This document shows, one piece after another, positions 26,701 through 39,880 of a stretch of 64,000 nucleotides of DNA; the first letter of the stretch is position 1; every line of letters begins with the position of its first letter. Both the position numbers and the translations under genes were made by a program. Below the pieces are notes generated by a model, which saw nothing but the letters and a program-made list of their open reading frames with translations, did no database searches and was not told the origin of the DNA. The DNA is taken from positions 1,509,662 to 1,573,661 of the forward strand of contig VZTG01007794.1 in assembly GCA_013397845.1 (NCBI GenBank), in the 5' to 3' direction. Origin of the DNA: Melanocharis versteri (Eukaryota; Chordata; Aves; Passeriformes; Melanocharitidae).

Positions 26701-28230
26701 AACATTAATTGATCATGGGAACAGGAAGGCCAAGGAATATAATCTCTTAAGACCAAAACTCTTAAACTTTCTCCTACTACCAAAACTGTTCTTTGGACAC
26801 ATGACATAACGCCTTTGTATTACTTAATCATTACAGTGAAAAGTGTTCATCTCATAGCATGAAACAGAAAGAATTTTTTTCTACCTTTTTATATGGTGCA
26901 CTTTTTTCTGCTTTTCTCAGCTTCCCTGTTGAAGCAGACTGTGGGTTTTGAGTGCTTTTTTGTTGGCTAGAGAGGAATCTCTTGTTCCTTGTGTAAAAAA
27001 TGTTATTATTTTGAAGTTAAAACCATGTTCTGAATATTAAAAATATGAAATACATTAAGGTGCAAAACTAGCCCTATGACAAAGAACTATTTAAAATATG
27101 ATCTATGATTTACTTCTTGCAAAAAATTCTTTACCATTACAAATGTGTTCCTGTATTACGAAGTAAAAACTACTCACCAAGAATTTCCTACCTACTTGCT
27201 TATGTTTTGTTTTAAGTTGCTTATGTTAATGTTTTAAGTAAACCTTTCTTCTTAAAATACATTTCCTTTTGAGTTTGATCTGATCTGATGTCTTTGAAAG
27301 TAATTGATCAACAATACAATCAATGACAGCTTCTCTGAGTAGTTCTGTGACTATTTTTGAGGGGTCCTTTTCTGTTGTTATGTATTGTTAAGTTAGCAAG
27401 AGAGGGTCCTAGTCCACAGAAAGGATAAGTCCTGCATAAGAAAAACCCATCTTTCATCCTGCTAAAGCTGCATATGTTTCCTTCTTGATCCCAGAAAAAT
27501 ATTCTGTGGAAAAATTAGCTGCAAAAGAAGAGTTAGATAACATATTTAATGCAGCTGCTATAGAGAACTCACATTGGAGAATAATAGTGACTGAAATTAA
27601 TCCTCTTTCAGTGTTTCCTGTAGTGTAAAGTGTAAGTTGAAGCCATTTGGCTATTCTTTATTCAGCACTGCATTAAATTGAGGGATAAATAATTAATGTG
27701 TTTTTCTCCTTAGCATGAAACAGGGTGATTAGAAAGGGAAAATGAACTCAAAGATGTAGAAAGATGATTTGGAATGCTAATGAATTCTGCAGAAAAGATT
27801 TGTCAGGAAAAAGAGCAGTGTCACAGTAGATACAAATTGCTTGAAGAAAAATGTTAGGTTCTCAGTGAAAAGGTCTTAAAAAGGACACAGGAAAAAGTGA
27901 CAGAGTGGCACTGTACAAACCTGTGTTCCTGTTTCTAGCGTTCCTAGAGATGGGCACAGATAATTCAGAGAAAATAGGCCATACAATTCAGTTCACTTTC
28001 AGAAACTGATAAGACTGGATTTTATTACTACAATAGTCAGTGACAACCATAGTGCATCAATTTAACACAGAATTTTGCTAACTCACAGAACAAGATATTA
28101 AAAAATTTCTGTGTGGTGGAAGTTTGTTATTTGATTATGCTCATATTATCTTAAATGATGCTGCACTACAGCAACCGTATAGGACAAACACATTAAACAT
28201 CTTTAGACCATATACATAATGACAGGTATA
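17721..28230. other. Noncoding AT-rich stretch
   Basis: I see no gene in this interval. The longest open frames (19100-19429 plus, 18764-19042 minus, 22302-22583 plus, and overlapping frames at 20586-21193) are typical of chance, and several overlap one another on both strands. A 12-base T-run sits at 20132-20143, and its TTTTTTTGG end faces CCAAAAAAA about 10 bases downstream, forming a loose inverted repeat. A segment at about 21230-21380 has balanced composition and could be a conserved element, but nothing specific marks it. A short A-run sits near 24980. Confidence 0.65.
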
Positions 28231-28237
28231 TGTCTGC

Positions 28238-28265
28238 TATATATATATATATACACAGCTGTGTA
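28238..28265. repeat. (TA)8 microsatellite joined to a 14-bp palindrome
   Basis: Eight TA units (28238-28253) run directly into the perfect palindrome TACACAGCTGTGTA (28252-28265), whose centre CAGCTG is a canonical E-box of the CAGCTG type. Both are read directly from the sequence. Alternating purine-pyrimidine DNA of this kind is prone to extrusion and length change. No regulatory role can be claimed from the E-box alone. Confidence 0.8.
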
Positions 28266-31200
28266 CATCTACCTGTATGTATCATTATTATCTATAATGT
28301 TTCTTCAGTGAGCCAATTCTGTAGTTAAATGCTATGGTTTAACAGGCAAAAACTGAATATTGTTTTTGATTTAAATTTTAGTTGGTCAAATGATGTACAT
28401 TGAGGTCATTAACTGATAATTGATTTTTCATTGCAGTTGTTGTTTTAATTTCAGTACCTCAGTGTAAACAGTGATGAAAAATTTACCCTTTCAATAAGAT
28501 TATTAACCTGTGAACAGAAGGGCTCTGAGTGGTGATTATTTTCAGAACACAACCACATTTTTAATTTCATAGTAGGGTGGCATCAGTGCTTTCCACTGAA
28601 TATTACATGGACTATTTTTTCCTTTTAAATTCATGGTGAATGTAAGTATATAAAAGTGTAATGCAAATGAACAGCACTACTGGAAATGTTTGGCATTGTT
28701 CTAATAAACAGTGATTGAATTACAGCAAATACAAAATTTTTAGTTTCAGGTTGTTTTCTTATTCACTATCCCTTCTTAGTGGCTGATCAATTCTTCATCC
28801 TTCAGGTTGTTTAGACTTGCCCAGTAGTCTTCACATCTTTGAAGCAGAGCATTTTAAGCTGAACACTGTCAAAGTCATAGGCTGAATCAATATTTTATCA
28901 GCTCTGTAGATGTTCTTATGTATAAGTACATGTCAGAGAATGTTTTGTTTTCTAGAACATTGAGTGTTAGCACAAAACCACAATTCTTTTTCCCAAACTA
29001 TTTTTAGATAAACTGAGCTTTGGATTTTGATGTGGTAAAGAATAAACTGAGCCTTATCCATGAAGCAATTTGTCTCTGACCCAGTTTTCAAAGTAAATTC
29101 AATTAATTTTTCATGCTGAAATGACAGAGAGTTTGTGATTACATAGCTCTATGCATTCGTAGTACCTTTTGACCTTGCCTTTCATTAATGCAGCTATTTC
29201 AGTTATACTTACTCTGACATCCAGCAACTATGAAGTTATTCTAAATACTATTTAGAGACTTTCTTGGGAGGGACTTTTGGAGGACATCATAAACCTGCTC
29301 ACAGCACAGTTACCTGCTCAGTCAGAGCAGCTCTGGGACTTGTACACAGGAGTTTTGAGTCCATTGTCAGGGATTCTACAACTCATCTGGGCAGCTGGGT
29401 TCAGAGTTTAAGCACACTCCTTCGGGGAATGTTTTCCTCCTCTTTGGAATTTCCCTGTCTGCAACTTGTGAGTGTTGCCTCTACTCCTTTTGCTGTGCAC
29501 TTTCAAAAAGACACTGACCTTTTTCCATGTATTTTCTCCAAAGCCATCTACTTGGTAATTGAAAACTACAATTTGATACCTCTTTAACCTCCTGTTCTTC
29601 AGACTGAACAGATGCAACTCCCTTCACTTCTTCCTATATGTCATATTGTCATCTACTTAAGCCCCTTAGCCACCATGACAGTGATCCACTGGATTCTTTC
29701 AGTTATTTGCATTCAAGTTCTCCTCCCAAACCGAATAGTTCAACATGAATTTCTGGTAGAAAAAAATAAGTTCACTGAAAAAAATACCTCTCACAATTGT
29801 CCTTTAATCAGGAAAGTATCTCTAGGTTCTTTTTCATTTTGTTAGCTTCTACCTGAAATACATTTTGTCTCTGCAGGATTATGAATTATATTAATAATTT
29901 GTCATGGGGTTTGCATTTTGATTCCCTTTGTGACTTAAAGACATGGCGCCTTTCCTTATTTTAGTTCATTAGCAGTATGGAAGGGTCCCATGAAACTGAG
30001 GTTTGTGTGCTAAGGCAATGTCAAACTGTCCCGTGACAGTGATTGGGATTTCAAGCGCTGAGTTGCTGATAAGCAACTCTGAATTTGTACCAGGTTGAAT
30101 CAGGCTGCTTAGCAAATGAAGCTCTGTAGCTGGCACAATTTATGGTTTTGCTATACTAATATCACTTTATATTTTATTTCTTCCACACTGAAGCAAATTT
30201 ATGTCACTCTTACTTTTTCCTACCAGAAGCTGCTATAGCAAAACTTTGCCTAGTAAGGAGACCTCATTTCACCTTGCCTCAAAGCCCAGTGCTGCAATTA
30301 ACAGTACAGAAATAGGTGTGTAAAACATAGGCGATAATAGAAAAAAGCGTACATTCGTCAGCAAAGAGTCAAAGACCTTCCTTATTCAAGGTCCACCTTC
30401 TAAGCATGAGAAAATTGACATCAAGAAGGCCACAATCCTCCTTCTACGCATCTACTTTTAAATTCCTTCTGCTATTTTGTTCATCTGCTATCAGTGCTTC
30501 TCTATAGCCAAAGGCTTCTTAGGAGAACGCTTCCTTTTGTGGGAAGAAAATGGTCACCACTTTCACACACATCTTCTTTTGCCCTTTTTCAGGGTATCTG
30601 AGGACCTGTAGATAGCAAGAGAAAGTGACAGTCTAATCTTTTAACAGTTATTTCTCCAAACCTATGAGTGAGGCCAGTGGGAGTAATCGCAGAGACCCTC
30701 TGGTACTGTCAAGCATTGTCCTCACCAATCTGAGTTCCCACAGTCCACGGATCTGAAGAGATTTCTCAAAGAATCTTCACAGCCTTAGCTGTGACAGTGA
30801 CTGTTCCAATGGAAAGTTGCAGCCAACACCAGAAGATGGATTCCCAATAGGCTGGATCCCAGTAGGTGGAGTGGAGCTTCAGGGCTTTTCAGCTGGGATC
30901 AGCTGAAGGGTTGAGAGAATTTGAAGAAAGGATTGAGTTAGATCCAGTTTCTACCTCATCTGTACATTGTTTCTGCACATGAAAAAGGTGGTATGGAGGA
31001 TTTTTTGCACTTGCTTGTGACATTGAAAAGTCATTCTTCTAGGACAGAATTTCCTCAGAGGTGGGGTTTATATGAGAATACTCAATCAGCATGGTTGCAT
31101 TATTTGCTAAAGCAATATTGGACTGTATGAAATTATGTTGGACTGTCTGCTGCTAGTTTCTAGAGGGTAGGGCATGCTCACCTCTAGCATTAATTGACTA

Positions 31201-34200
31201 TTTTTTTGTCAGACTCAGATAAGGATGAAATATTTCTTAGGTATGGAACTTAACATGACATCTCATTCCTGCACAGAGCATTCGAGCATGGAGCTTACCA
31301 GAGAAATTTGCATGACTGGTGTATTTTCTCTCTTCCACGGCTAAACACAGCTTCAGCTCAAACCTGGTGGTTTTTGAAAGCAGTGATAGGCGGTTAAAGA
31401 AGAGGATATTGATAACTGTAAGCTCCCTGCTGTGAACTCAGAAGGACCTTTTGAAGAAATCAGGCATGCCATTAGCTCAGAAAGTCTCTAAAACATTCAC
31501 AATAAGAAAAAGAATAAAAGGAAGCAAACATTGAAAAGCATAAAGTTAGTCCCCAGCCTGAAAACCACACAGAATTAGAGATAAATTTAGCTGTTTTTGT
31601 ATTTTTCATTTTGCTACTTATTCACATTTCTACAAACTAATAGCATATGTGAAAATTTTTCAGATTAAAGATAGTATGTGAACTATGTGGTTTAGATAGT
31701 CATTGCTTCTTTTTTCTTGTCTGTGATATCTGAAAGTTCTGCTAAGTGTATTGTTTCACTAACTACATTGATTTCTTTTAATCAATCAATTAATTAATAA
31801 TGCTGATAAAAAATTATAGCTAATTTGATGAACTCCTCAGGCTGCAGTGGATATTGTCAGTAGATTATTAAATTTCTTTGCTACCTTTTTTTTTTTACCT
31901 TCCTTAGATTCTTATAGTCTGTTTTGAATTACATCACCTGAAGTAAAATACACAGTTCTTGCTCAGACACCATCTTGAGGATTGTTGAGAATCTCTGCCT
32001 CAACACAATAGCTATTGAGAATGAATTCTTCACTCCTTAAATCAAACTCATCTCCTGGGAGATAACATCACATTTCTGTGTCAGAGGAAAAAAACCCACA
32101 ATTCTACAACCTCCAGTCTGTACAAGTCTTCTTTGCTCTCCCTCTGACAGCACTGAACACGTGTATTGACTTACTGCTGTTGTTCTGACATTGGGTCTGT
32201 CCTGCCAAGGCACTTGAAAATTATGTGTGTTTGTATTTTGGACCAAATGTGCAAGAGATTAGCTAGCAACTGCCCAGGTTTGATAAAAGCAGAAACTGTC
32301 TTGAACCTGACATCTGGTTCTCCTAAAAAACATTTCTTCCTTATCACATTAAGCTAAAATGCAATGAAATTGATCTAAATGTGGGTTTGACAAGCACACG
32401 TCAGATAAAAAGTAAGTAGCTACCAAAACTTCCAGATCTATTTGGGAGTAATGGCTCAGCTGAGTTTTATTTTGTGTGAGAAGAGATTGCTGTGTTCCTT
32501 TTCTTTGAACCAAGATACCAAGAGTCATATTTATATCCCCTGCTGCATCAAATTAAGCAGAAACAAAGAAAATGTGCTCTACTTCATCAAACCTCTTTGT
32601 CTATGCTTTCTCTTCAAAACTAATCACTGTCATGTCCCCTGACAGCACACCTCACACTAGCAGCACTCTATCAGATTTTTTAATATCATTCAAAGGAAAG
32701 CTGGAATTACTTAAAGGGGCCAATTTAAAATTGCCGATTTTAAAATTGATGTATTTTATTAATTTGTAAAATTGCTCTTTGTTGCAAACAGTGTCTATTA
32801 TTGTTTCATATGCTGTATGTTTTATTTTGGGTTTGCCAGATTCTTTGCATCTTCCAAATAGTACTGCAGCCTACACAACAACAAAGGCACTCTTTAAATG
32901 GAAGATAGGGAAGTAGGCCCTTTTCAGAAAAGTAAGTAGAGGAATATTTTCATGATGAACTGAGAATAAAAGAATATAGGCAGGGGTACAAAAGCTGAGG
33001 TAAAGAAGTAAATTGATTACTGGGAGTAAATGAGTAGGGATCAAGGAACTTATTGTGAGAGAAAAGGGTAAAGACTAGAAGAAGAGAAAAAGAGTAATGG
33101 TAATAAGGATGAAGAGTAATAGCAATAAGGGTGAGGCCATAGCATTGGTCCCTGTCCTGCATCTGTGGTGGGAATTGTAGGGATGGGTTTTGTCCTTATA
33201 TGAGTATTTGAACCTCTCCAACATCCACGTGGAAGTTGAGATCTGGGGATGTGTGGCCTTTAGGATAATCTGAGCTCTTCACTCTGCAGGGTACCCATTG
33301 AAATTACCTTCACCATAATTAGGAGAATAGGTAGGCAAAAGAAATACTCAGCTTCATCTCTATGTGCACAGGAAGACAGTCAAACTCTAACCTGACTCTC
33401 ATGCCAAACCACTACAGTTTTCACAGTTTTGTTCTTACATCATGGAAGCGTTAGGATCCCTGATGTCGCTGTACTTTCTCATAACTCTGGTTGGCTAGTG
33501 TTTCCAGTGTGAATCAGCATGACTATGAATTCTAAATTATTACTTTCTGTGAGGATGGCATATTCTTCCTTCTGAGTGTGTGCCAGAACATAGCTAAAAT
33601 AAAAACCAAAAATTTTAAGAAAGTAGAATTTCAAGGAAAGGATACTGAAGTAACCTGAATTTATGTTCCCTGTTAGCCAGCTTCATTGTGCATTACCATT
33701 TCAGTGGTCCTGGTTTCCTCAGATGAGTCAAGTTGTTCTCAGCTTTGAAGAACAAAAGAGTAATTAGATTAGTCAGGTCTAAAGATCAGTTGAGAAGAAA
33801 AGGTAGATAAATTGTCAATATAATAAAAGATGAAATTAATTGCTGACAAATCCATAATAATGCATATTAGATGCTATTTGTAGGCACTGTTGAATTCTAG
33901 ATGATGATATACTGAAGTATAGAGATAGGAATGATTGTTTCCAATACAAGAAAAGCCTCTAGCAGCATGCAACAGCCCTTACTGAGGCAAAGATAAATAT
34001 TAAGAATGAAAGGGAAATAATACTGAAATTAATTAATCAGCAACTGTGTTTAATACATCATGTGTGCTTTCATTGGAATTTTGTATGAAATTTTCATAAA
34101 TAGACAAAATATAATAAAAGTTTCCCTTTTGTACTTGAACATATAAGGAGCTCCTTAGAATGGAGAAATTACTAATAAATTAAATACATTTTAGGAATTT

Positions 34201-35000
34201 AAAATAGTAAACATTGTAAAAAAGTATTTTGTAGATGGGAAATGGAGCTTTTCTTCATTTTAATGGACTTGAGTAATAATGAAAATTAAACTTATAGTAG
34301 CAAATAAGATTAACGATGAGAAATGCATGATACTGCATACAAAGAAGTGAGTAAATGGACATGGAAAAGAGCTGTGGCTTGGGTCCTTTAATTCAGGCTA
34401 CTGTCAGTTGAACATCACAGAACACTGTTTTGGCACTAGTATTTTATGTTTTACTCGGTAATTTTGTGAAGGAGCCTGAGACCAGGCTAGTTTCTGACTT
34501 CATAGATAAAGCTAATGTAAAACAGATGTCTTCTACTGGGCAGGAACACAAACTCTGAGGCAGTCACCGAGTATCCTGACACATGTCAGTTCTGTATGAC
34601 AGTAAGTCAGTTCTGCAGCAGTCAGTGGTGAGTCAGGGGTGCAGGTTGTCTAGGAGAGGGTAGAAGGATAGGCAGATCATCAAAGAGGAAAACAACTAGA
34701 ACAAGCAGCCACAAATTTTTGTACAAAATACAGCAAGTGTCATCTTCTTCTTATCTGGATGTGAGAAAGAGCCGATTTAGTGGCGCATGAACATACCTGC
34801 TTTGTTACAATACCTTTGATCTACACAGCATCATCAAGCAGATAAATTCTTTCTGCCGTCCTTCACAAGTGCTCAAATTACTCTGTAACAGTAAAATACC
34901 CATGAATTTTCCCCTCCTGGTCTATTTCTGAGTAGTTCTCAGAGAGAAAACAATTTCTCATAATGCGTTGTCATTTGCCAAGAAAGGAATTGAAGATTAA
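28266..35000. other. Noncoding stretch, nothing recognised
   Basis: No gene is supported here. A GC-richer patch at about 30660-30960 contains a perfect 8-bp hairpin, TTCAGCTG-GGAT-CAGCTGAA (30888-30907). A purine-rich tract with imperfect AATAAGG/AAGAGTAAT repeats occupies about 33050-33135. The TAATTA-rich patch at about 31775-31805 is mostly tandem ATCA/ATTA and may be simple sequence. Open frames at 29264-29587 (plus) and 29408-29617 (minus) overlap antiparallel and look like chance. Confidence 0.6.
30888..30907. repeat. 8-bp inverted repeat with GGAT loop
   Basis: TTCAGCTG and CAGCTGAA are perfectly complementary around GGAT, giving two CAGCTG E-box cores 12 bases apart. A related CAGCTG core sits at the (TA)8 palindrome near 28258, but that is a common hexamer. 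Likely incidental. Confidence 0.7.
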
Positions 35001-35694
35001 TTGGTGTACTATTATTAAGTATGTGTTACCCATTTTGCCCTTTCGTGTGTCACAACCCACCTCATGCCTCCCCTCATTTTTCAATCTGTTTGTGTTTCTT
35101 GCCTGTCACTAAGAGCTGCCCCTCAATCTCTTCTGCTTTTAATCTTTTCCATCCTTCCCTGTGTACTTTGGTCACTTCACCTCAGTCGTACATCTGCAAA
35201 TCAAAGCAATTTGGTATGCCAACAAAACAAGAGACCTAACTGTTTTCCTGCACGGACATGGCATTGTGAAAGCCTCAGAGAACTTGTTATCCTCCCTCTC
35301 CCTACCAGCACAGTCCTTAGGACTGCACTAGATCACAGTTGATATAAAGAGATTAAATTCACGCTCAATATCACTCAATGGCCTTTCAAGAGCATCACAC
35401 ACATCAGCTGACTGAACCTTCCTGCTCTAGCAAAGGAGTCTGTTTCAACTCTTCTTCTATAATAGAGGAACAAAACAGACTTGCTGCCAGTCACGGTACA
35501 TCAACAGCAGAGTTCAGCTCAGAGCCCTGATGTTTTGGCAACAGCTGACTCTAATCACCAAGTTATATTCTCTCCTTTATGCAAACTTAGACTCCAGGCA
35601 GGGCCTCAGCTGAGACCACGCTCCCCCAGGCTAAGCACAGATCCTGCACTACAGAAAAGGCTCCCTCCCTTTCCGCATATTCAACACACTTTGC
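35001..35694. other. Composition-shifted region with open frames of no known family
   Basis: This stretch is richer in C and CCT/CTC motifs than its flanks and carries several plus-strand open frames (35021-35239, 35064-35342, 35481-35711). None has a recognisable domain. Their high Ser, Pro, Cys and Leu content reflects the pyrimidine-rich composition. It runs straight into the homeodomain-site cluster at 35695, so the whole 35.0-35.85 kb block may be one conserved noncoding region. A transcribed exon is possible but unsupported. Confidence 0.35.
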
Positions 35695-35850
35695 AAACAT
35701 TAACTAATTAGTTAATCTGAGGTCCCACTTAGAACCGAGATACTTTTTTAGCATCTGATTTAAAGCTAATTAATTAAGATATGTTTTTGGCTTATTAAGC
35801 TCATCGCAATAAGGACGTTATTTTGATTAGTCTAACACTGCTCTCTCTCT
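35695..35850. promoter_or_regulatory. Homeodomain-site cluster, candidate enhancer or conserved element
   Basis: Within about 150 bases there is a perfect 16-bp palindrome TTAACTAATTAGTTAA (35700-35715) centred on TAATTA, a second run TAATTAATTAA (35767-35777), TTATTAAGC near 35792, and GATTAG (35825-35830). Between them is complex sequence with three CpG dinucleotides (for example CCGAGA and ATCGCA), which stands out in a CpG-poor window. TAATTA is the core bound by many homeodomain proteins. Clusters of such sites in gene deserts are often developmental enhancers. Conservation was not tested, and AT-rich DNA also yields these hexamers by chance. Confidence 0.3.
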
Positions 35851-38800
35851 TATTTTTTTACTCTGAATTCATGTCATGCTTCATGAAAGAGTAAAAATTG
35901 CTTATTGACAATTTCACAGTGAATAAGAACAGCAGGGGAAAAGTTTTCACTTATAAAAGCAATTGTGTTTCCCCATACTCTGTGATATCCAGACTGCTTT
36001 TGCTTGGTGGTAGCTACAAAGGCCCACCTGTCCTCTCATTTACATCCAACACTGTATCCAGTTTGGTGGAATTTCAAAGCCCTCTGGAACATTCTCTCTA
36101 AGCAGACAATGTTTCTCTGTATTTCTCACCTCAGAAGCACTGAATTACCTTATAAACAATACTTGAAGGGAAACCCACAACAAATATATCAATCCTCAGA
36201 TCTGGTGAGGGGAGAATAGAGAGGAAGGACCTGCTTACCTCTGATCCCAGAAAGCTTAAATCTTAGATGCTACTGCAAACCAAGCCCACTAAATGCCTAT
36301 CCATTTTTTTTTTTTTTTTGTCCACCTAAAGTCACTGTCCATCAGGGGTTTACATTCCTGTACTACTGATATGATAAGGTACTCACTTTGACTTGCCTTA
36401 GAATAAAGGATTAAAAAAGCAAGTAAACAAATAATGACCTCCAGAAAGCAATAGAGTGCTCAAAGGAGATTTTTCAATGTAATCTTACAGACTACAAAGG
36501 AAGAAAAAGATTTTTTTGCAGCATATTTCTACTAGCCCGCATAAACATTTAAATGGACAAATTTAAAGCAAACTTTGACAAAACTTCCAGTCTCAATAAA
36601 TTAATGAATTTGCTCTTTTTTTTTTTCATTGTCTCATGTATCAATGTGGTGCATTTTTAAAGTCATGTGCTGCTTCATATTCCTCTGCTGCTTGTTAGAA
36701 GGAAGTATTTAATGAGTGCCTGGGAGAACTTCTTTTCTTAAATGTAGCTCTTCACTTTCCAAAGTCCCAGACTTGCCATTAGAGTATCTTTAATATTAGT
36801 CAAGATTCATTTATAGAGCTAGAGTTTGGCTATTTCATCTTTTCCCTTCTAACTTTCTTTTTATTATTTTGTCCCTTCTGTGAAGACAAGAGAGCAGGAG
36901 CTAAGGTTTCCTTCCCTTTGCCACTGTTCTCTAGAAGCAGGCTCCTCTCTTTCTTCACCTTTCTTCATATTTCTTTAGATAGTTATGAGACGAGATGATA
37001 ATCTTTCTAAACTTTATCACTTATCCAGCAGGATATTCAACATACATACATCTTGGATGTGTAACTTGCACATAACAGGAATCTTCAAGCAAGACGTGTA
37101 AATACAGTTGCTGGAAGAGCTATCTTACCATTAGCAGAACATTCACAAAACAACCATTACATCTTGGATGTCAAGGAAAACTTTCAAAGTATCATTAAAA
37201 GCCAAGCCTAAGAATTGAAGCTCTTAACTTTAATCCACAAAAATAATGATATAATGAGATCAAGACTTTAGAATTTCCCTTGTGCCAAACATCACTCCTA
37301 CCTCATTGCTCCATAGGAAATAATTACTTCTTTTTCTGTATTCTCACGGAGCTACTGAACTTCTCTCCTCCTCCCTTTGCTAACATATCACCCTATCTTG
37401 CGACTACTGACTCCTACCTCTTTTTTTTTTCAGACTGATGGATATAATTAAACTGAGTCAAGTTTTCACAAGCTATTTGAAGTATTTTGTTTCTGTTTCT
37501 GTTGTCTTACCTAAAAAAAAAGTCTGTACAAAAACACTTGTCTATTTTTTCCATCTGCATCAACTGCTCTAAAAAAATACACTTTTCCATTCAAACTATG
37601 ATCACCACATGTTCTCTACTAATGGGGAGACTTTCAATGATTTTGGTAAAAATGAGATGATGTTTTTGCCCTCATGTAGTTATGACCATATAAACCAGGA
37701 TTGTTCAATAAGAGCCAGCAACATAATTCTGTCTGGTCTCTCTTTTTCCATTAATACTTGACATAACCTCTAAAGATTTATTTGCCATCTGCTCAATGAG
37801 TAAACTATCAGAATACAACCTGGCATCCAGTTTGTAATAAACTGGGCAGTCCTGCAATACTCTGTGGATCTTAGAGCAAGATCATCAGCTAAAAAAGAAA
37901 CCAGGAGAGAGGTATATTCTGGGCACAGGTATGGAGCAGCAGCATCCAGACATTACTGCTTTCACTTGCAGAAGAAAGCCTAAATGAAAATTGGGCTCCT
38001 GGAAAATTCAGCACTTCTTTCACCCATGGCTATGCATGTATATTTGAGCATGAACGTAGCATGGACTAACTTGACAGAAGAAGTGTTGAATGAAAGAATG
38101 AAATGTCTGTTTGAGATCAGTTGTAGCTTTGAAGAGCCATAAGTGTGATAATGGAGAAGGTATCATCATGGTGGATTAGATTATGTCTGTGAAGCACTGT
38201 GAATCATATGTGCCTAGCTCATTCCCCAGAGGAACAAATAATAAAAATAACAATAAAAAACATCTATACAGTGAAATCCAAATAATTCAGAAGAATATCC
38301 TTGTCCCTAAAGCCAATTTATGTGCGTGCACCTATGCCTGCATTGCTTCTGGCTGGTTCCTTCTACAGCAGGGCAGCTATTTATCACTTGGATTACATGG
38401 TATTCCTGTAGTCCGAAAACACAATTACTTTTATGTTCAAAGTGCTTGAAATAATGTGAGGAATGTTCTACATTCCACCAAAATGTTTTTATCACCTGGC
38501 ACTGACGTTGTTTGTGACAGGCCCTGAGGTTCTCTGGTTGAGGATGGAGTGTACAGGGTGGAGGGAGCTGACAGTGTTGCAGGCTTATGTTCACTCTATT
38601 TCAGTGTAATTCCTGATGTGAATCATCCCCATATGAAGTGAGGGTGCTTTGGAGAAAACTGGTCTGAACCATCCAGGCAAAGCCTGGGGGAGAAGGAACA
38701 ACTGAACATTACACGCAGCCAGGGGCCAAGCACTCAGGTTTGATTCTTTTCATTTTACCATTGCACACATCCTTGAGGTTTCACTGCTAAGCAATTTTGC

Positions 38801-39360
38801 AGACAAACACTTTTGAAAACAAAAGGTCACTGTGAGAAAAATCTATTACAGTAAGGCTTTGCAAAATAGGACAGGAAAAGGGCTGTATTAGAAGGAAAAA
38901 AGAAGAATATTTGGAGCACAGGAAGGAGAGCCCTATTCCTTTTGAAAGTGTAAATAGAAGGCAGGAGGAAGAGAGCTGAAGAGAGAGACAAAGGTAAAGA
39001 GAGGACAAGGCCAAATAGATTGTATGAGAGATGTGCAAATAAGAGCACAGAAGGAGGAAAACCAGGCAAAATTAATCAAGCTGGGAGCAAAGTGGAACCT
39101 AGCTTTAAAAGGTCACAGCAAGTTGTGCTCATGGGATTGAATCAAGTTTTAAAGAAGGCAGGTGAGTCAATCTGCAAAAAAAGTTGCAGACAGCTGCAGG
39201 AAGATGAGAATTTAATCCACAGGAGAACTGGAATAGAGGGAAAGCAGCATGTTTAGGAGCAGTAAGATAGAAGTGGCTCTGGTGTTATTTTTTAAATGAT
39301 AATTAAAAAAGGTATCTTGGGCTTGAAGTGGGCTAAGTGAGACTGTTGTTAGTTAGCTGT
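35851..39360. other. Noncoding stretch with T-run and purine-rich tract
   Basis: I see no gene here. A 16-base T-run sits at 36304-36319. A strongly purine-rich tract spans about 38860-39060 on the plus strand and produces the two overlapping leucine/serine-rich minus-strand frames there, which are compositional artefacts. A strong donor-like CAG/GTGAGT occurs near 39160 but has no acceptor with a pyrimidine tract upstream. Confidence 0.55.
36304..36319. repeat. Poly-T tract, 16 bases
   Basis: Sixteen consecutive T residues. It could be the antisense remnant of a poly-A tail from a retroposed sequence, but no flanking retroposon or target-site duplication was recognised, so it is recorded only as a homopolymer. 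Confidence 0.85.
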
Positions 39361-39369
39361 AAGTAGCTA

Positions 39370-39880
39370 TGGGCCTCATTTGGTCTCAGCACCAACCAGA
39401 TGTACCCGATATATACTGTGATGGCTTTCTTCCTCTCCTACAAGTTTTACTTTGCTAATGGAATTCAAGCTATAGGTGATGCACGAGCTCAGGCACAGCT
39501 GCACGTCGATGCTGACAGTAACCCATTGCAAGGGCCTTCTCTCAGTATGATCTCTCTTCAGGGAGTGCCTGAAACCCAAGCTGAGGACACTGAAAGAGCA
39601 AGGGTAGACATGAGTCTTTAATTTTAAGCATCAAACTTTCACGTTGCAGGTAAGCTCAAGTCGGAGTTCTCTGATTCAGCCTGGAGATCTCCATCACTTG
39701 GATAGCTCTGCTGCTCCCCAGAACCAGCCTCTAATCACTCCAGCTGACCCTGCAGCATTTGTTAACATCCTTGAAACTAGTCCTAAACCTCATCTGACTC
39801 TTCAAGCAAATGAAAAGAAAACAAAACTTCTACTAAAAGCTATCTCCGAGAAAGGTGAGGGCATCAGAATGGATGGATGA
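39370..39880 (+). other. Pair of exon-like open frames, unrecognised
   Basis: Two consecutive plus-strand frames (39400-39621 and 39644-39880) have more balanced amino acid composition than other frames here, with CpG-containing codons at about 39480-39512. The second can be read as an exon from the AG at 39648-39649 to a donor AAAG/GTGAGG at 39855, about 205 bp with no stop in the frame. It encodes segments such as PADPAAFVNILETSPKP and ANEKKTKLLLKAISEK. The acceptor lacks a strong pyrimidine tract, and the GTAAGC at 39650 could instead be a donor. No domain was recognised. It may be a real exon, an RNA gene exon or chance. Confidence 0.2.

Noticed and set aside
31775..31805. Dense ATCA/ATTA run as a homeodomain cluster
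   Set aside because: It is mostly tandem tetranucleotide-like sequence, so motif density there is explained by simple repetition.
38787..39069. Two overlapping minus-strand Leu/Ser-rich frames resembling a signal peptide or membrane protein
   Set aside because: They translate the complement of a purine-rich low-complexity tract in two different frames, so the composition is an artefact.
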